From contig OZ242168.1 of assembly GCA_965205275.1 (NCBI GenBank), forward strand, positions 1,488,001 to 1,552,000: DNA of 64,000 bases, read 5' to 3'. The position numbers and the translations under genes are program-made. Source of the stretch: WTFY01 sp965205275 (GTDB taxonomy: Bacteria; Pseudomonadota; Gammaproteobacteria; UBA4575). The notes beneath the pieces were generated by a model that saw only the letters and a program-made list of their open reading frames with translations, did not search any database and was not told where the DNA came from. Of this stretch, positions 48,884 through 57,868 are shown in pieces (position 1 is the stretch's first letter; each line of letters starts with the position of its first letter).

Positions 48884-50161
48884 ATGATGAGAAAACTTTT
48901 GATGAAGCCATTCCTGGTTACAGTGATGCTATCGCTTTTCTCGGCACACGCTTTTGCGATTCCGCCGGAGCAGGAAGTGCTGAAACATTACACTGCACTG
49001 GCTCATGCCGTGTATGAAGACTCGCTGATCACTGCACGCGATTTGCAAAAAGCCGTCGACCAACTGATTGCCAGACCGACCGAAGAAAACCTGCACCAGG
49101 CGCGCATGGCCTGGAAGGCTGCACGCGTTCCCTATCAGCAGAGCGAGGTCTACCGCTTTGGCAACGCGATCGTTGACGACTGGGAAGGCAAGGTCAATGC
49201 CTGGCCACTCGATGAAGGCCTGATTGACTATGTTGCTTCAAGCTATGGCGCGGAATCGGAAGAGAATCCAGGATACAGGAGCAACGTCATTGCGAGCCCA
49301 AGCTTCACCTTTTCCGGGCGCACCGTTGATGCACAACGCATTACCAAGGGCCTGCTTGCCGGCACCCTCCATGAACTGGGCGGCGTGGAAGCGAACGTGG
49401 CGACCGGTTATCACGCCATAGAATTCCTTCTCTGGGGACAGGATCTGAACGGGACGGGTCCAGGTACAGGCGCACGTCCGGCAAGCGACTTCAATCCAGA
49501 CAACTGTTCCTGGAAGAACTGCGGCCGGCGGGCGGCTTATTTGAAAACAGTCACCGAACTCCTGGTCGACGACCTGACATGGATGGTTGCCCAGTGGGTA
49601 CCCGGCGGTGAGGCCCGCGAGGGGTTGCTCAGGGGCAGCATGGAGAAAGGCCTGTCCACCATCGTGACCGGTATGGGCAGCCTGTCCTACGGGGAACTCG
49701 CCGGCGAGCGCATGAAGCTCGGACTGCTGCTGCACGACCCGGAGGAAGAGCATGACTGCTTCAGCGACAACACGCATCAATCCCACTACAATGACGCACT
49801 CGGCATCCGTAACATCTATCTCGGCAAGTACCGGCGTATCGACGGCACGATGGTAACGGGCCCAGGCCTTTCAGATCTGGTCGCAGCGGTTTCAGTGGAT
49901 GTCGATAAAAACCTGCGCACCCAGCTGGATGCCACCCTGGCAGCCATGGACAGGCTCGTGAAAGCTGCGGAAGGCGGCGAAGCGTACGACCAGATGATCG
50001 GTGCAGGCAATAAGGCGGGCAATGCACGGGTGCAGGCAGCCATTGATGCCCTGACCATGCAGACCCATGGAATCGAAAAAGTCGTCACCACGCTCCAGCT
50101 GGCCTCGATCGAATTCGAAGGCTCGGACAGCCTGGATCATCCCGAAGCGGTATTTGAATAA
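48884..50161 (+). CDS. Imelysin family protein (iron-regulated, ICMP-like)
   Basis: A 425-residue periplasmic protein with signal peptide ('FLVTVMLSLFSAHAFA') and the family's repeat-like helices ('HYTALAHAVYEDSLITARDL', 'RMAWKAARVPYQQSEVYRFG'). The GxHxxE motif is in 'TGYHAIEFLLWGQDLNGTGP'; a second domain has 'GIRNIYLGKYRRIDGT'. It is complete, unlike the second imelysin in the window, and follows the LbtU-type porin in an apparent operon. Known members bind iron or hemin; whether they are also peptidases is doubtful. Confidence 0.9.
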   Translation: MMRKLLMKPFLVTVMLSLFSAHAFAIPPEQEVLKHYTALAHAVYEDSLITARDLQKAVDQLIARPTEENLHQARMAWKAARVPYQQSEVYRFGNAIVDDWEGKVNAWPLDEGLIDYVASSYGAESEENPGYRSNVIASPSFTFSGRTVDAQRITKGLLAGTLHELGGVEANVATGYHAIEFLLWGQDLNGTGPGTGARPASDFNPDNCSWKNCGRRAAYLKTVTELLVDDLTWMVAQWVPGGEAREGLLRGSMEKGLSTIVTGMGSLSYGELAGERMKLGLLLHDPEEEHDCFSDNTHQSHYNDALGIRNIYLGKYRRIDGTMVTGPGLSDLVAAVSVDVDKNLRTQLDATLAAMDRLVKAAEGGEAYDQMIGAGNKAGNARVQAAIDALTMQTHGIEKVVTTLQLASIEFEGSDSLDHPEAVFE

Positions 50162-50421
50162 ACCTGCCTTGAACCCGGGCGGGTGCACTCCATCCGGCAG
50201 GGCAGGCCTGCTGTACGAGCCTCTCAATCTTGCTGCTTTCGCAATTTGGCCTGCGATGCACAGGGTCGGGGTTGGCAGCGGCCTGCTTCACGGGATCACG
50301 GGTGTATCAGGCGGGATGGGCTGCATCGCCTCCGGCACACCTCTCGCCTGCCCGTGTACACGGTGCATCGAAGTGACGGCTCTGGCCGAAAACGAACATT
50401 GAGCGGTTTTACCGGATAACG
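50162..50421. other. Right border gap of the iron island
   Basis: About 260 bases between two convergent genes. I see no gene. An imperfect inverted repeat CCTGCC...GGCAGG (about 50162-50210) and CGATGCA...TGCATCG lie here, but no T-run that would make a terminator. It is where island sequence meets the conserved polA gene. Confidence 0.4.
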
Positions 50422-53148
50422 TTAATGCGCCTCATCCCAGTTATTGCCGAATTCGGCATCCACGACAAGCGGTACGGACAGTTCCGCTGCAGACACCATC
50501 TTCTGTATCACCGTCTTTTTAACGACATCCCTGCAGTCTCTGTGCACTTCAAACACGAGTTCGTCATGAACCTGCATGATCATCTTGCAATCGAGTTGTT
50601 CCTGCTCCAGCCACGCATCGATCTGAATCATGGCACGCTTGATGATGTCGGCAGCCGTCCCCTGCATGGGTGCATTGATTGCAGTACGTTCGGCATACTG
50701 CCGCAACTTCACATTTTTATGATTGATATCCGGCAAATACAGCCGCCTTCCGTACAAGGTTTCGACATAGCCCTGGGCACGGGCCTGTTCACGTATGCGA
50801 TCCATATATTCTTTCACGCCGGGATAACGCTCGAAGTACAGGCTTACATACTGCTGCGCTTCGGCGCGCGTAATCCCCAGTTGTCCGGCCAGGCCAAATG
50901 CCGACATCCCGTAGATCAGGCCAAAGTTGATCGCCTTGGCCGCACGGCGTCGTTCAGGTCCCACTTCGTCCAGATCGACTGCGAACACTTCGGCAGCCGT
51001 GGCACGATGAATGTCCTCGCCTTGTGAGAAGGCCTCACATAACCTTTCATCCCGTGACAAATGCGCCATGATGCGCAGTTCAACCTGCGAATAATCTGCC
51101 GCCAGGATCAGGTGGGATTCCGGTGCAACAAAGGCCTGTCGAATTCGTCTCCCTTCTTCCGTACGAATGGGAATATTCTGCAAATTCGGGTCAGAAGAGG
51201 ACAACCGCCCGGTCGCAGCGACCGCCTGATGGTATGAAGTATGTATACGCTTCGTCTTGGCACTGATTAAAGCGGGAAGCTTATCGGTATACGTTGATTT
51301 CAGCTTGCTGAGCGTACGGTGCGCCAGCAGCAGTCTGGGCAGGGGAAATTTCTCAGCCAGTTCCTGTAACACATCTTCTGCGGTGGAAGGCTGGCCTGTG
51401 GGGGTTTTACGAATGACCGGCAAACCCTGTTTGTCAAATAAGATTTCCTGTATCTGCTTGGGTGAGCCCAGATTGAATTCCGCACCGGCCAGATCGAACG
51501 CCTGTTTTTCAATCTCAACAATTCTTTCATTAAGCTGCCGACTCTGTTCCCTTAATTGCCCGGCATCAAGCAATACACCGTGGCGCTCCATGTTTGAAAG
51601 CACCGCCAGCATTGGCAATTCAATATTCCGATAGAGTTCCCGTTGTCTGGATTTCTGTTCTTGCTCCAGTTCGGACCAGAATATCCGGTGCAGCCGCAAT
51701 GCCATATCCGCACCTTCTGCTGCGTAACCTGCTGCATCTTTCAAATCTGCCTGATCAAAGGTAATTCGTTTCGCACCCTTGCCGACGATATCCCTGAAAT
51801 CAATGTTCGTATGCCCTAAATGTTTTTTGCACAAGGTACCGAGGTCATGCCGGCTTGCCACCGAATTGCACACATAGGACTGCAGCATGGTGTCGTGCCG
51901 GACACCCTTCAGACGAATACCATGATTCAGCAACACGCTGCGACCGTGTTTCAGGTTGTGACCGACAATCTTGCATGGATTTGAATTCAGGATCGGCTCG
52001 AGTTTTTTCAGGGTGGCATCACGGTCCAGTTGTTCGGGTGCACCCAGATAATGATGGGTAAACGGAATATAGGCCGCCTCACCCGGCCTGACTGCAACCG
52101 ACAGGCCTACAACACGGGCCTGCATGTAGTCAGGGCTGTCCGTTTCGACATCCAGAGCCACCAGGTCTGCCTGCTGCAACCGTTTCAACCAGCGATCAAA
52201 ATCCGCTTCGCTCAGGACCACCTCATAACTGTGCCCGGGAGCGGTCACCTCCGTGGGCACTGGATCTGTCGCTGCGTCGTTTTGCCCATCAAAAGTTTTT
52301 AGCCAGGACTTGAATTCAAGTTCTGTGTACAGCTGCCTTAACTGTCCTGAATCCGGTGACTGGATATGCAGATCATCAATGCCCACCTCCAGGTCCAGCC
52401 CACAACGTATGGTCACAAGATCCTGTGCAAGGGGCAGTTGTTCAAGATGTGCACGCAGTTTTTCACCGACCCGGCCGGTAATGGAATCTGCATGATCGGT
52501 TAACTGTTTCAGCGAACCGTATTCGTTCAGCCATTTGGCTGCAGTTTTCGGGCCCACGCCCGGCACACCCGGTATATTGTCAGACGTGTCTCCCGTCAAC
52601 GTCAGGTAATCGATAATCTGATGCGGTGCAACACCGAATTTCCCTCTCACTCCCGAGGCATCCATTTTTGTATTGGTCATGGTGTTTACCAGAGTGACAT
52701 GATCATTGACCAGTTGCGCCATGTCCTTGTCGCCGGTTGAAATCAGCACCTCATGACCTTTGTCCACTGCCCGGGATGACAGCGTACCGATCACATCATC
52801 GGCCTCGACATTCGGCTCTGAGATCAAGGTAAGTCCCAAGGCACGAATGACAGCGTGCAGGGGGTCGATCTGCGTACGAAGCTCATTCGGCATAGGCGGG
52901 CGATTGGCTTTGTATTCCCCGTATAGTTCGTGTCTGAAGGTTTTGCCTTTGGCATCAAAGACCACGGCTATATGGCTGGGCTGCTCTTTACTGAGCAGCC
53001 TTCTGAGCATGTTTACAACACCATACACGGCCCCGGTGGGCTGCCCGGACAATGTGGCGAGAGATTGCAGTTCAGGTACATGAAACGCCCGGTATAGATA
53101 GGACGAACCATCGACCAGAATGAGAGGGGGTGCATTTGTTGAAGGCAT
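50422..53148 (-). CDS. polA: DNA polymerase I
   Basis: A 908-residue protein with all three domains: the 5' nuclease ('LILVDGSSYLYRAFHVP', 'VEADDVIGTLSSRAVDKGHE', 'TGDTSDNIPGVPGVGPKTAA'), the 3'-5' proofreading domain ('DLVALDVETDSPDYMQARVV') and the polymerase ('SSDPNLQNIPIRTEEGRRIR', 'LILAADYSQVELRIMAHLSR', 'INFGLIYGMSAFGLAGQLGI', 'QVHDELVFEV'). It fills gaps in repair and processes Okazaki fragments. It faces the iron island, which separates it from engB. Confidence 0.97.
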   Translation of the reverse strand: MPSTNAPPLILVDGSSYLYRAFHVPELQSLATLSGQPTGAVYGVVNMLRRLLSKEQPSHIAVVFDAKGKTFRHELYGEYKANRPPMPNELRTQIDPLHAVIRALGLTLISEPNVEADDVIGTLSSRAVDKGHEVLISTGDKDMAQLVNDHVTLVNTMTNTKMDASGVRGKFGVAPHQIIDYLTLTGDTSDNIPGVPGVGPKTAAKWLNEYGSLKQLTDHADSITGRVGEKLRAHLEQLPLAQDLVTIRCGLDLEVGIDDLHIQSPDSGQLRQLYTELEFKSWLKTFDGQNDAATDPVPTEVTAPGHSYEVVLSEADFDRWLKRLQQADLVALDVETDSPDYMQARVVGLSVAVRPGEAAYIPFTHHYLGAPEQLDRDATLKKLEPILNSNPCKIVGHNLKHGRSVLLNHGIRLKGVRHDTMLQSYVCNSVASRHDLGTLCKKHLGHTNIDFRDIVGKGAKRITFDQADLKDAAGYAAEGADMALRLHRIFWSELEQEQKSRQRELYRNIELPMLAVLSNMERHGVLLDAGQLREQSRQLNERIVEIEKQAFDLAGAEFNLGSPKQIQEILFDKQGLPVIRKTPTGQPSTAEDVLQELAEKFPLPRLLLAHRTLSKLKSTYTDKLPALISAKTKRIHTSYHQAVAATGRLSSSDPNLQNIPIRTEEGRRIRQAFVAPESHLILAADYSQVELRIMAHLSRDERLCEAFSQGEDIHRATAAEVFAVDLDEVGPERRRAAKAINFGLIYGMSAFGLAGQLGITRAEAQQYVSLYFERYPGVKEYMDRIREQARAQGYVETLYGRRLYLPDINHKNVKLRQYAERTAINAPMQGTAADIIKRAMIQIDAWLEQEQLDCKMIMQVHDELVFEVHRDCRDVVKKTVIQKMVSAAELSVPLVVDAEFGNNWDEAH

Positions 53149-53378
53149 GTGCTATCTAAGGTCGGCAATCCCTAGAGGAAGACCCGTTGGCGCGTTATCA
53201 TTGCGCGTGATTTCAGTAAAGGTTGTACTATGTATGCCCACAGCATAAATCCGGGCCTTCATTCAGGTAGGCCGATGCCTGCAGCCATCGGCCTGCACAC
53301 AGGGCATATCAAAGTTCCTGACTTTAAAGGGTTATAATCCTTTAACGATAACGACATAACCAGCCATAGCCACAATAC

Positions 53379-54326
53379 ATGTCCGTCTACACAAACATCA
53401 AATTGCATGAGCTTGAAGCTTTTCTTCAGAGTTATTCCTTAGGTGCACTATTAAACCATGAAGGCATTAACGCAGGTATTGAAAACACCAATTATTTCGT
53501 AACTACCGAAAACGGCAAATTTGTATTGACCATTTTTGAAGAACTGGGTTTCGATACCTTACCGTATTATTTGGCTTTAATGGCCCATCTGTCTGATCAT
53601 GGCATGCCGACCGCACACCCTATTGCGGACCTGCAAGGTGATTATGTGAGCGTACTGAAAAATAAACCGGTCGCAATCGTAAGACGACTGGAAGGACAGA
53701 ATGTACTGAAACCCACCGCAAGACATTGTGCGGCGGTGGGACATGCCCTGGCTCAAATACACTTGTTGGGCAAGTCTTTCAGCAGCACATTGACCAACAG
53801 CAACCCGCGTGGGGTCGCCTGGGCCGAGCGAACGGCTGACCGAATACTCCATAGATTGCCGACCGGGGATCAGCAGTTACTCAAACACGAGATTCAACTG
53901 CGCAAACAGCCCCTGAGTGTGGATATTCCGCAGGGCGTGGTGCACGCAGACCTGTTTCGCGACAACGTAATGTTCAAGCGCTATGCGCTCACGGGTATCA
54001 TCGACTTCTATTACGCCTGTAATGATTACCTGTTATATGACCTCGCCATCACCGTAAATGACTGGTGCAGCCACGACAACGGGGATCTGGACCTGGATCT
54101 GTATGCTGCACTTATCGAAGCCTACCGGATGGAACGCGGGTTTCACCCACAGGAGTCTGCAGCCTGGGGATATATGCTGAGTGCGGCCGCACTCAGATTC
54201 TGGCTTTCGCGCCTGCAGGATCAGATCCATCCCAAAGACGGTGAAATCACTCATATCAAAGACCCCGATGTCTTCAAAAGGATCCTGCAGTCACGAATCA
54301 GACACACGCCGGGTCTGGGTCACTGA
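53379..54326 (+). CDS. thrB: Homoserine kinase (ThrB, aminoglycoside-kinase fold)
   Basis: A 315-residue kinase of the type found in pseudomonads, unrelated to the GHMP-type ThrB of E. coli. It has 'GIENTNYFVTTENGKFVLTI', 'IPQGVVHADLFRDNVMFKR' with the catalytic Asp, and 'GIIDFYYACNDYLLYDLAIT'. It phosphorylates homoserine for threonine synthesis. A TATAAT (53333-53338) lies upstream. Divergent from polA, a conserved pair. The TRAP small subunit begins 15 bases after its stop. Confidence 0.93.
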   Translation: MSVYTNIKLHELEAFLQSYSLGALLNHEGINAGIENTNYFVTTENGKFVLTIFEELGFDTLPYYLALMAHLSDHGMPTAHPIADLQGDYVSVLKNKPVAIVRRLEGQNVLKPTARHCAAVGHALAQIHLLGKSFSSTLTNSNPRGVAWAERTADRILHRLPTGDQQLLKHEIQLRKQPLSVDIPQGVVHADLFRDNVMFKRYALTGIIDFYYACNDYLLYDLAITVNDWCSHDNGDLDLDLYAALIEAYRMERGFHPQESAAWGYMLSAAALRFWLSRLQDQIHPKDGEITHIKDPDVFKRILQSRIRHTPGLGH

Positions 54327-54341
54327 ACTGACTGCAGTGAC

Positions 54342-54848
54342 TTGAAAACCGGTATAGAAAAGCTGTGCAGCCGTATCGATGCGTTAAATGAACGTATCGG
54401 GGCATTTACCGCCTGGCTTGTGCTGGTCATGGCGGGCATCACTTTTCTGGTAGCGGTGATGCGTTACGGTTTCAATTTTGGCCGCATCGCCCTGCAGGAG
54501 TCGATTACCTATCTGCACGCCTTTGTATTCATGATCGCAGGGGCCTACACGCTGAAACACAACGAACATGTGCGCGTGGATATCTTTTATCAGGACATGT
54601 CGCCGCGAAACAAGGCCAAGGTAGATTTTCTGGGTTGTGTGGTATTGCTGCTGCCTTTCGCTGGTTTCATCATGTGGACCAGTTTCGATTACGTCATCAA
54701 TTCCTGGAAGTATCTGGAAACATCCCGTGAAGCCGGGGGGCTGCCGCTTGTTTTCATCCTGAAAACCTTTATTCCCGCCATGGCAATCCTGTTATTTCTG
54801 CAGGCGGTCTCACTGGGGGGGCGTGCCTGGCTGGCGTTACGCAAATAG
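54342..54848 (+). CDS. dctQ: TRAP transporter small permease (DctQ)
   Basis: A 168-residue protein with four membrane helices ('FTAWLVLVMAGITFLVAVMR', 'AFVFMIAGAYTLKHNEHVRV' and two more). 'NEHVRVDIFYQDMSPRNKAK' is the family's conserved loop. The apparent start is TTG at 54342. It pairs with DctM, which follows 10 bases later, to carry organic acids driven by sodium or protons. The two genes sit behind thrB and may share its transcript. Confidence 0.88.
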   Translation: MKTGIEKLCSRIDALNERIGAFTAWLVLVMAGITFLVAVMRYGFNFGRIALQESITYLHAFVFMIAGAYTLKHNEHVRVDIFYQDMSPRNKAKVDFLGCVVLLLPFAGFIMWTSFDYVINSWKYLETSREAGGLPLVFILKTFIPAMAILLFLQAVSLGGRAWLALRK

Positions 54849-54858
54849 GAAAACAGGT

Positions 54859-56232
54859 ATGGAGATCATTGCCTTTATATTGTTCCTGGCGGTAATTCTG
54901 GTGCTGCTGCTCGGGTATCCCGTTGCCTTCACCCTTGCAGGCGTGTCTCTGATGTTCGCCGCAGCGGGTATAGGCGCCGGTGTGTTTGAGCCTGCCCTGT
55001 TGCAGGCCTTTCCGAGCCGCCTGTACGGTATCATGACGAACGAGACACTGATCGCTGTACCCCTGTTCGTATTCATGGGCGTCATGCTGCAACGCTCAAG
55101 AATTTCCGAGGCGCTACTCGACACCATGGCATCTCTGTTCGGTTCCCTGCGCGGGGGCCTTGGGATATCCGTGATACTGGTAGGCATGCTACTGGCGGCA
55201 AGTACCGGCATTGTGGGGGCTACGGTAGTAACCATGGGCTTGTTATCGTTGCCCACCATGCTGAAAAGAGGCTATCAGCCGGAAATTTCAACCGGCATAA
55301 TCTGTGCCTCCGGTACACTTGGACAGATCATCCCGCCATCTATTATTCTGGTATTGCTTGGCGATGTGTTGTCATCGGCGTACCAGCAGGCGCAGCTCAG
55401 TCAGGGCAATTACTCGCCCGACACGGTCTCCGTAGGTGATTTATTTGTGGGTGCGATTATTCCAGGCCTGTTGCTGGTGGGTTTATACCTACTGTATCTG
55501 ATCATCATGACCTGGCTCAGGCCGCAAACGATGCCGGCTATACAACAGGAGTCTGAAGTCAATGTGCTCGCCTGGATAAAACAGACATTGCATGCATTGG
55601 TACCGCCCCTCTTATTGATCGTTGCGGTACTGGGTTCAATCATCCAGGGCATTGCCACACCCACGGAAGCCGCATCGGTAGGTGCCGTAGGTGCACTTTT
55701 ACTGGCATTTTTTTATCGCCGTCTTGATCTCGACTGCCTGCGCGATGTCATACAAAAGTCGGTACGTATCACCTGCATGGTATTCATGATTTTTATCGGG
55801 GCTTCGATTTTCTCGCTGGTGTTTCGCGGTTACGGGGGAGACAGTGCTGTACATGCACTGCTGCTACAATTACCCGGGGGAGTGTTGTCTTCAATGCTGG
55901 TGGTAATGGCCCTGATGTTCCTGCTCGGCTTCATCCTGGACTTTATCGAGATCACATTCGTAGTGGTACCCATTGTGGGACCGGTATTGCTAAGCCTCGG
56001 GGTTGACCCGGTCTGGCTGGGCATCATGATTGCAATTAACCTGCAAACCTCTTTCCTGACTCCACCCTTCGGGTTTGCCCTGTTTTATTTGCGTGGCGTG
56101 ACACCTGCAGGAATACGTACCCGACAGATCTATCGTGGCGTGGCCCCTTTTATTGCCATACAGGTCCTGGCCCTGCTGCTGCTGGCTCGCTTCCCGGCTC
56201 TGGCAACCTGGCTGCCGGATAAAGTCTACTGA
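54859..56232 (+). CDS. dctM: TRAP transporter large permease (DctM)
   Basis: About 457 residues from ATG 54859 ('EIIAFILFLAVILVLLLGYP'). Many membrane helices and the signatures 'VPLFVFMGVMLQRSRISEAL', 'GTLGQIIPPSIILVLLGDVL' and 'IATPTEAASVGAVGALLLAF' mark the ion-coupled channel subunit. The size and inserted loop near 'QLSQGNYSPDTVSVGDLFVG' fit the mannitol/keto-acid branch of the family. It faces the small membrane gene and dctP, which run the other way. Confidence 0.93.
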   Translation: MEIIAFILFLAVILVLLLGYPVAFTLAGVSLMFAAAGIGAGVFEPALLQAFPSRLYGIMTNETLIAVPLFVFMGVMLQRSRISEALLDTMASLFGSLRGGLGISVILVGMLLAASTGIVGATVVTMGLLSLPTMLKRGYQPEISTGIICASGTLGQIIPPSIILVLLGDVLSSAYQQAQLSQGNYSPDTVSVGDLFVGAIIPGLLLVGLYLLYLIIMTWLRPQTMPAIQQESEVNVLAWIKQTLHALVPPLLLIVAVLGSIIQGIATPTEAASVGAVGALLLAFFYRRLDLDCLRDVIQKSVRITCMVFMIFIGASIFSLVFRGYGGDSAVHALLLQLPGGVLSSMLVVMALMFLLGFILDFIEITFVVVPIVGPVLLSLGVDPVWLGIMIAINLQTSFLTPPFGFALFYLRGVTPAGIRTRQIYRGVAPFIAIQVLALLLLARFPALATWLPDKVY

Positions 56233-56316
56233 AAACCGTTACTGAATAACCCGTGGCCGGGTGAGGCCGGTTGGATAAACCGGATTGCAGCCAAGACAGG
56301 CTCACTGCAACCGGGA

Positions 56317-56556
56317 TTACTCGTATGGAGAAAAGGTGGGCACCAAGGCAATGTATGCATAGACAATCAACAGGACATACCCGATACCGAAGCCGAGCAG
56401 AATGCCTTTGTTCAGTGCAGTAGTATCTTTACTTACTGTCCGGAACGGAAGCCATGTCACATACACCGCAAACACCAGATTAAACAGAAAAAATAGTTGA
56501 GTGGTGTATTCCTTGGCGTCCCACATGGTGCGCCATTGAATAAAAAGTTCGTCCAC
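56317..56556 (-). CDS. Small two-helix membrane protein beside dctP
   Basis: Seventy-nine residues with two hydrophobic segments ('QLFFLFNLVFAVYVTWLPF' and 'GILLGFGIGYVLLIVYAYIA') joined by a polar loop. I do not recognise it. It follows dctP by 63 bases on the same strand and lies between the two halves of the TRAP system, so it could be an accessory subunit of the transporter. No Cys, His pairs or ligand motif stand out. Confidence 0.6.
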   Translation of the reverse strand: MDELFIQWRTMWDAKEYTTQLFFLFNLVFAVYVTWLPFRTVSKDTTALNKGILLGFGIGYVLLIVYAYIALVPTFSPYE

Positions 56557-56619
56557 GTTTCTGACTCCTCTCTTGACTTTTGTTATGGTATTTATTTACA
56601 GCCGGGATACAGTTGTATT

Positions 56620-57723
56620 CTATCCTGAACGTAAGTTCAAGTATGCACGCTCGGAAATATTCAGCCAGGCCCGCGATTTTTTAAGAAAGTTGCGATGTGA
56701 GTCAAATATCCTGCGGGCCAGAGGGTCGACAGAAGCAAGCTCTGCCGTGACTTCCTCCGAGAGTCGGGCAAGCCTGCTGATCACCTCTACAGGCAACGCC
56801 CGCAGCTCAACATTGTGCTCGTTCACCAGCGTTTCAAGCGCATCATTATTGCGTGCAATGTATTCCGCCAGCATGTCCTGGTTTGCCACGCGGCAGGCAT
56901 TCCTCACGATGCGCTGCAAGTCTTCCGGCAGCTCCTCAAAGGCTGCCTTGTTGACGAAACATTCCAGGGCCGTGCCCGGCTCATGCCAGCCCGGATAGTA
57001 ATAATACCGGGCAATCTTATGGAATCCAAAAGTCAGGTCATTGTAGGGGCCCACCCATTCCGTGGCATCAATCGCACCGGATTGCAACGAAGTAAACAGT
57101 TCGCCGCCCGGAAGATTGACCGGCGTGCCGCCTGCCCGTCTCAGCACCTCTCCGGCCAGACCGGGGATCCGCATTTTCAGTCCTTTCAAATCCTCCAGGG
57201 AATTTATTTCCTTGTTAAACCAGCCTGCCATCTGCACACCGGTATTCCCTGATGCAGCCGGCACCAGGCCGAATTGACCGTAGGCTTCCTGCCATAACTG
57301 CATGCCGCCCCCGTGGTACAACCAGCTGTTCATTTCCATGGCGGTCATGCCGAACGGGGTTGTAGAGAAAAACTGCAAGGCGGGATATTTGCCCTTCCAG
57401 TAATAGGCCGAACCGTGACCCATCTGTGCCGAACCGTTTGCCACGGCATCAAAAATCTCGAATGCCGGCACCAACTCACCCGCACCATACACCTTTACAT
57501 GAATACGCCCGCCCGACATCACATTGATTTGTCTGGCCAGAAACTCGGCCCCGGTCCCGAGACCCGGAAAATTTTTCGGCCAAGTAGTGACCATCTTCCA
57601 GTCCCGGGTCCGGGTCACAACGGGCGCAGACGACACCGGTGCATTTTCGTCCCTGCAGCCGGCCAGACCTCCTGCAAGGGCTGCGCCCACACCTGCATAG
57701 CGTAAAAATTTTCTTCTTTGCAT
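56620..57723 (-). CDS. dctP: TRAP transporter substrate-binding protein (DctP)
   Basis: A 367-residue protein with both a twin-arginine start (RRKFLRYAGVGAAL) and a lipobox LAGC (Cys23), so it may be exported folded and anchored as a lipoprotein. The core has 'WKMVTTWPKNFPGLGTGAEF', 'SGGRIHVKVYGAGELVPAFE', 'LKGLKMRIPGLAGEVLRRAG' and 'GAIDATEWVGPYNDLTFGFH', matching the TakP-like branch that binds keto acids or related carboxylates. It is encoded opposite to dctQM, with the two operons converging. Confidence 0.92.
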   Translation of the reverse strand: MQRRKFLRYAGVGAALAGGLAGCRDENAPVSSAPVVTRTRDWKMVTTWPKNFPGLGTGAEFLARQINVMSGGRIHVKVYGAGELVPAFEIFDAVANGSAQMGHGSAYYWKGKYPALQFFSTTPFGMTAMEMNSWLYHGGGMQLWQEAYGQFGLVPAASGNTGVQMAGWFNKEINSLEDLKGLKMRIPGLAGEVLRRAGGTPVNLPGGELFTSLQSGAIDATEWVGPYNDLTFGFHKIARYYYYPGWHEPGTALECFVNKAAFEELPEDLQRIVRNACRVANQDMLAEYIARNNDALETLVNEHNVELRALPVEVISRLARLSEEVTAELASVDPLARRIFDSHRNFLKKSRAWLNISERAYLNLRSG

Positions 57724-57868
57724 GATCAGTCCAGGAGATATCCTGAAATCAAGTATAAGCCACTTGCGGGTATACTTCTAAGAACAGTTTTTTGCAGGGA
57801 CGGGAAAAGCCTGCACGGCACCTTTGTGCACCCGGCGCTGGCCCTCGACCTGAAACCCAGGCTGAACG

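Noticed and set aside
50162..50400. Small plus-strand frames between the imelysin gene and polA
   Set aside because: Arg/Cys-rich, motif-free and overlapping each other; no ribosome site.
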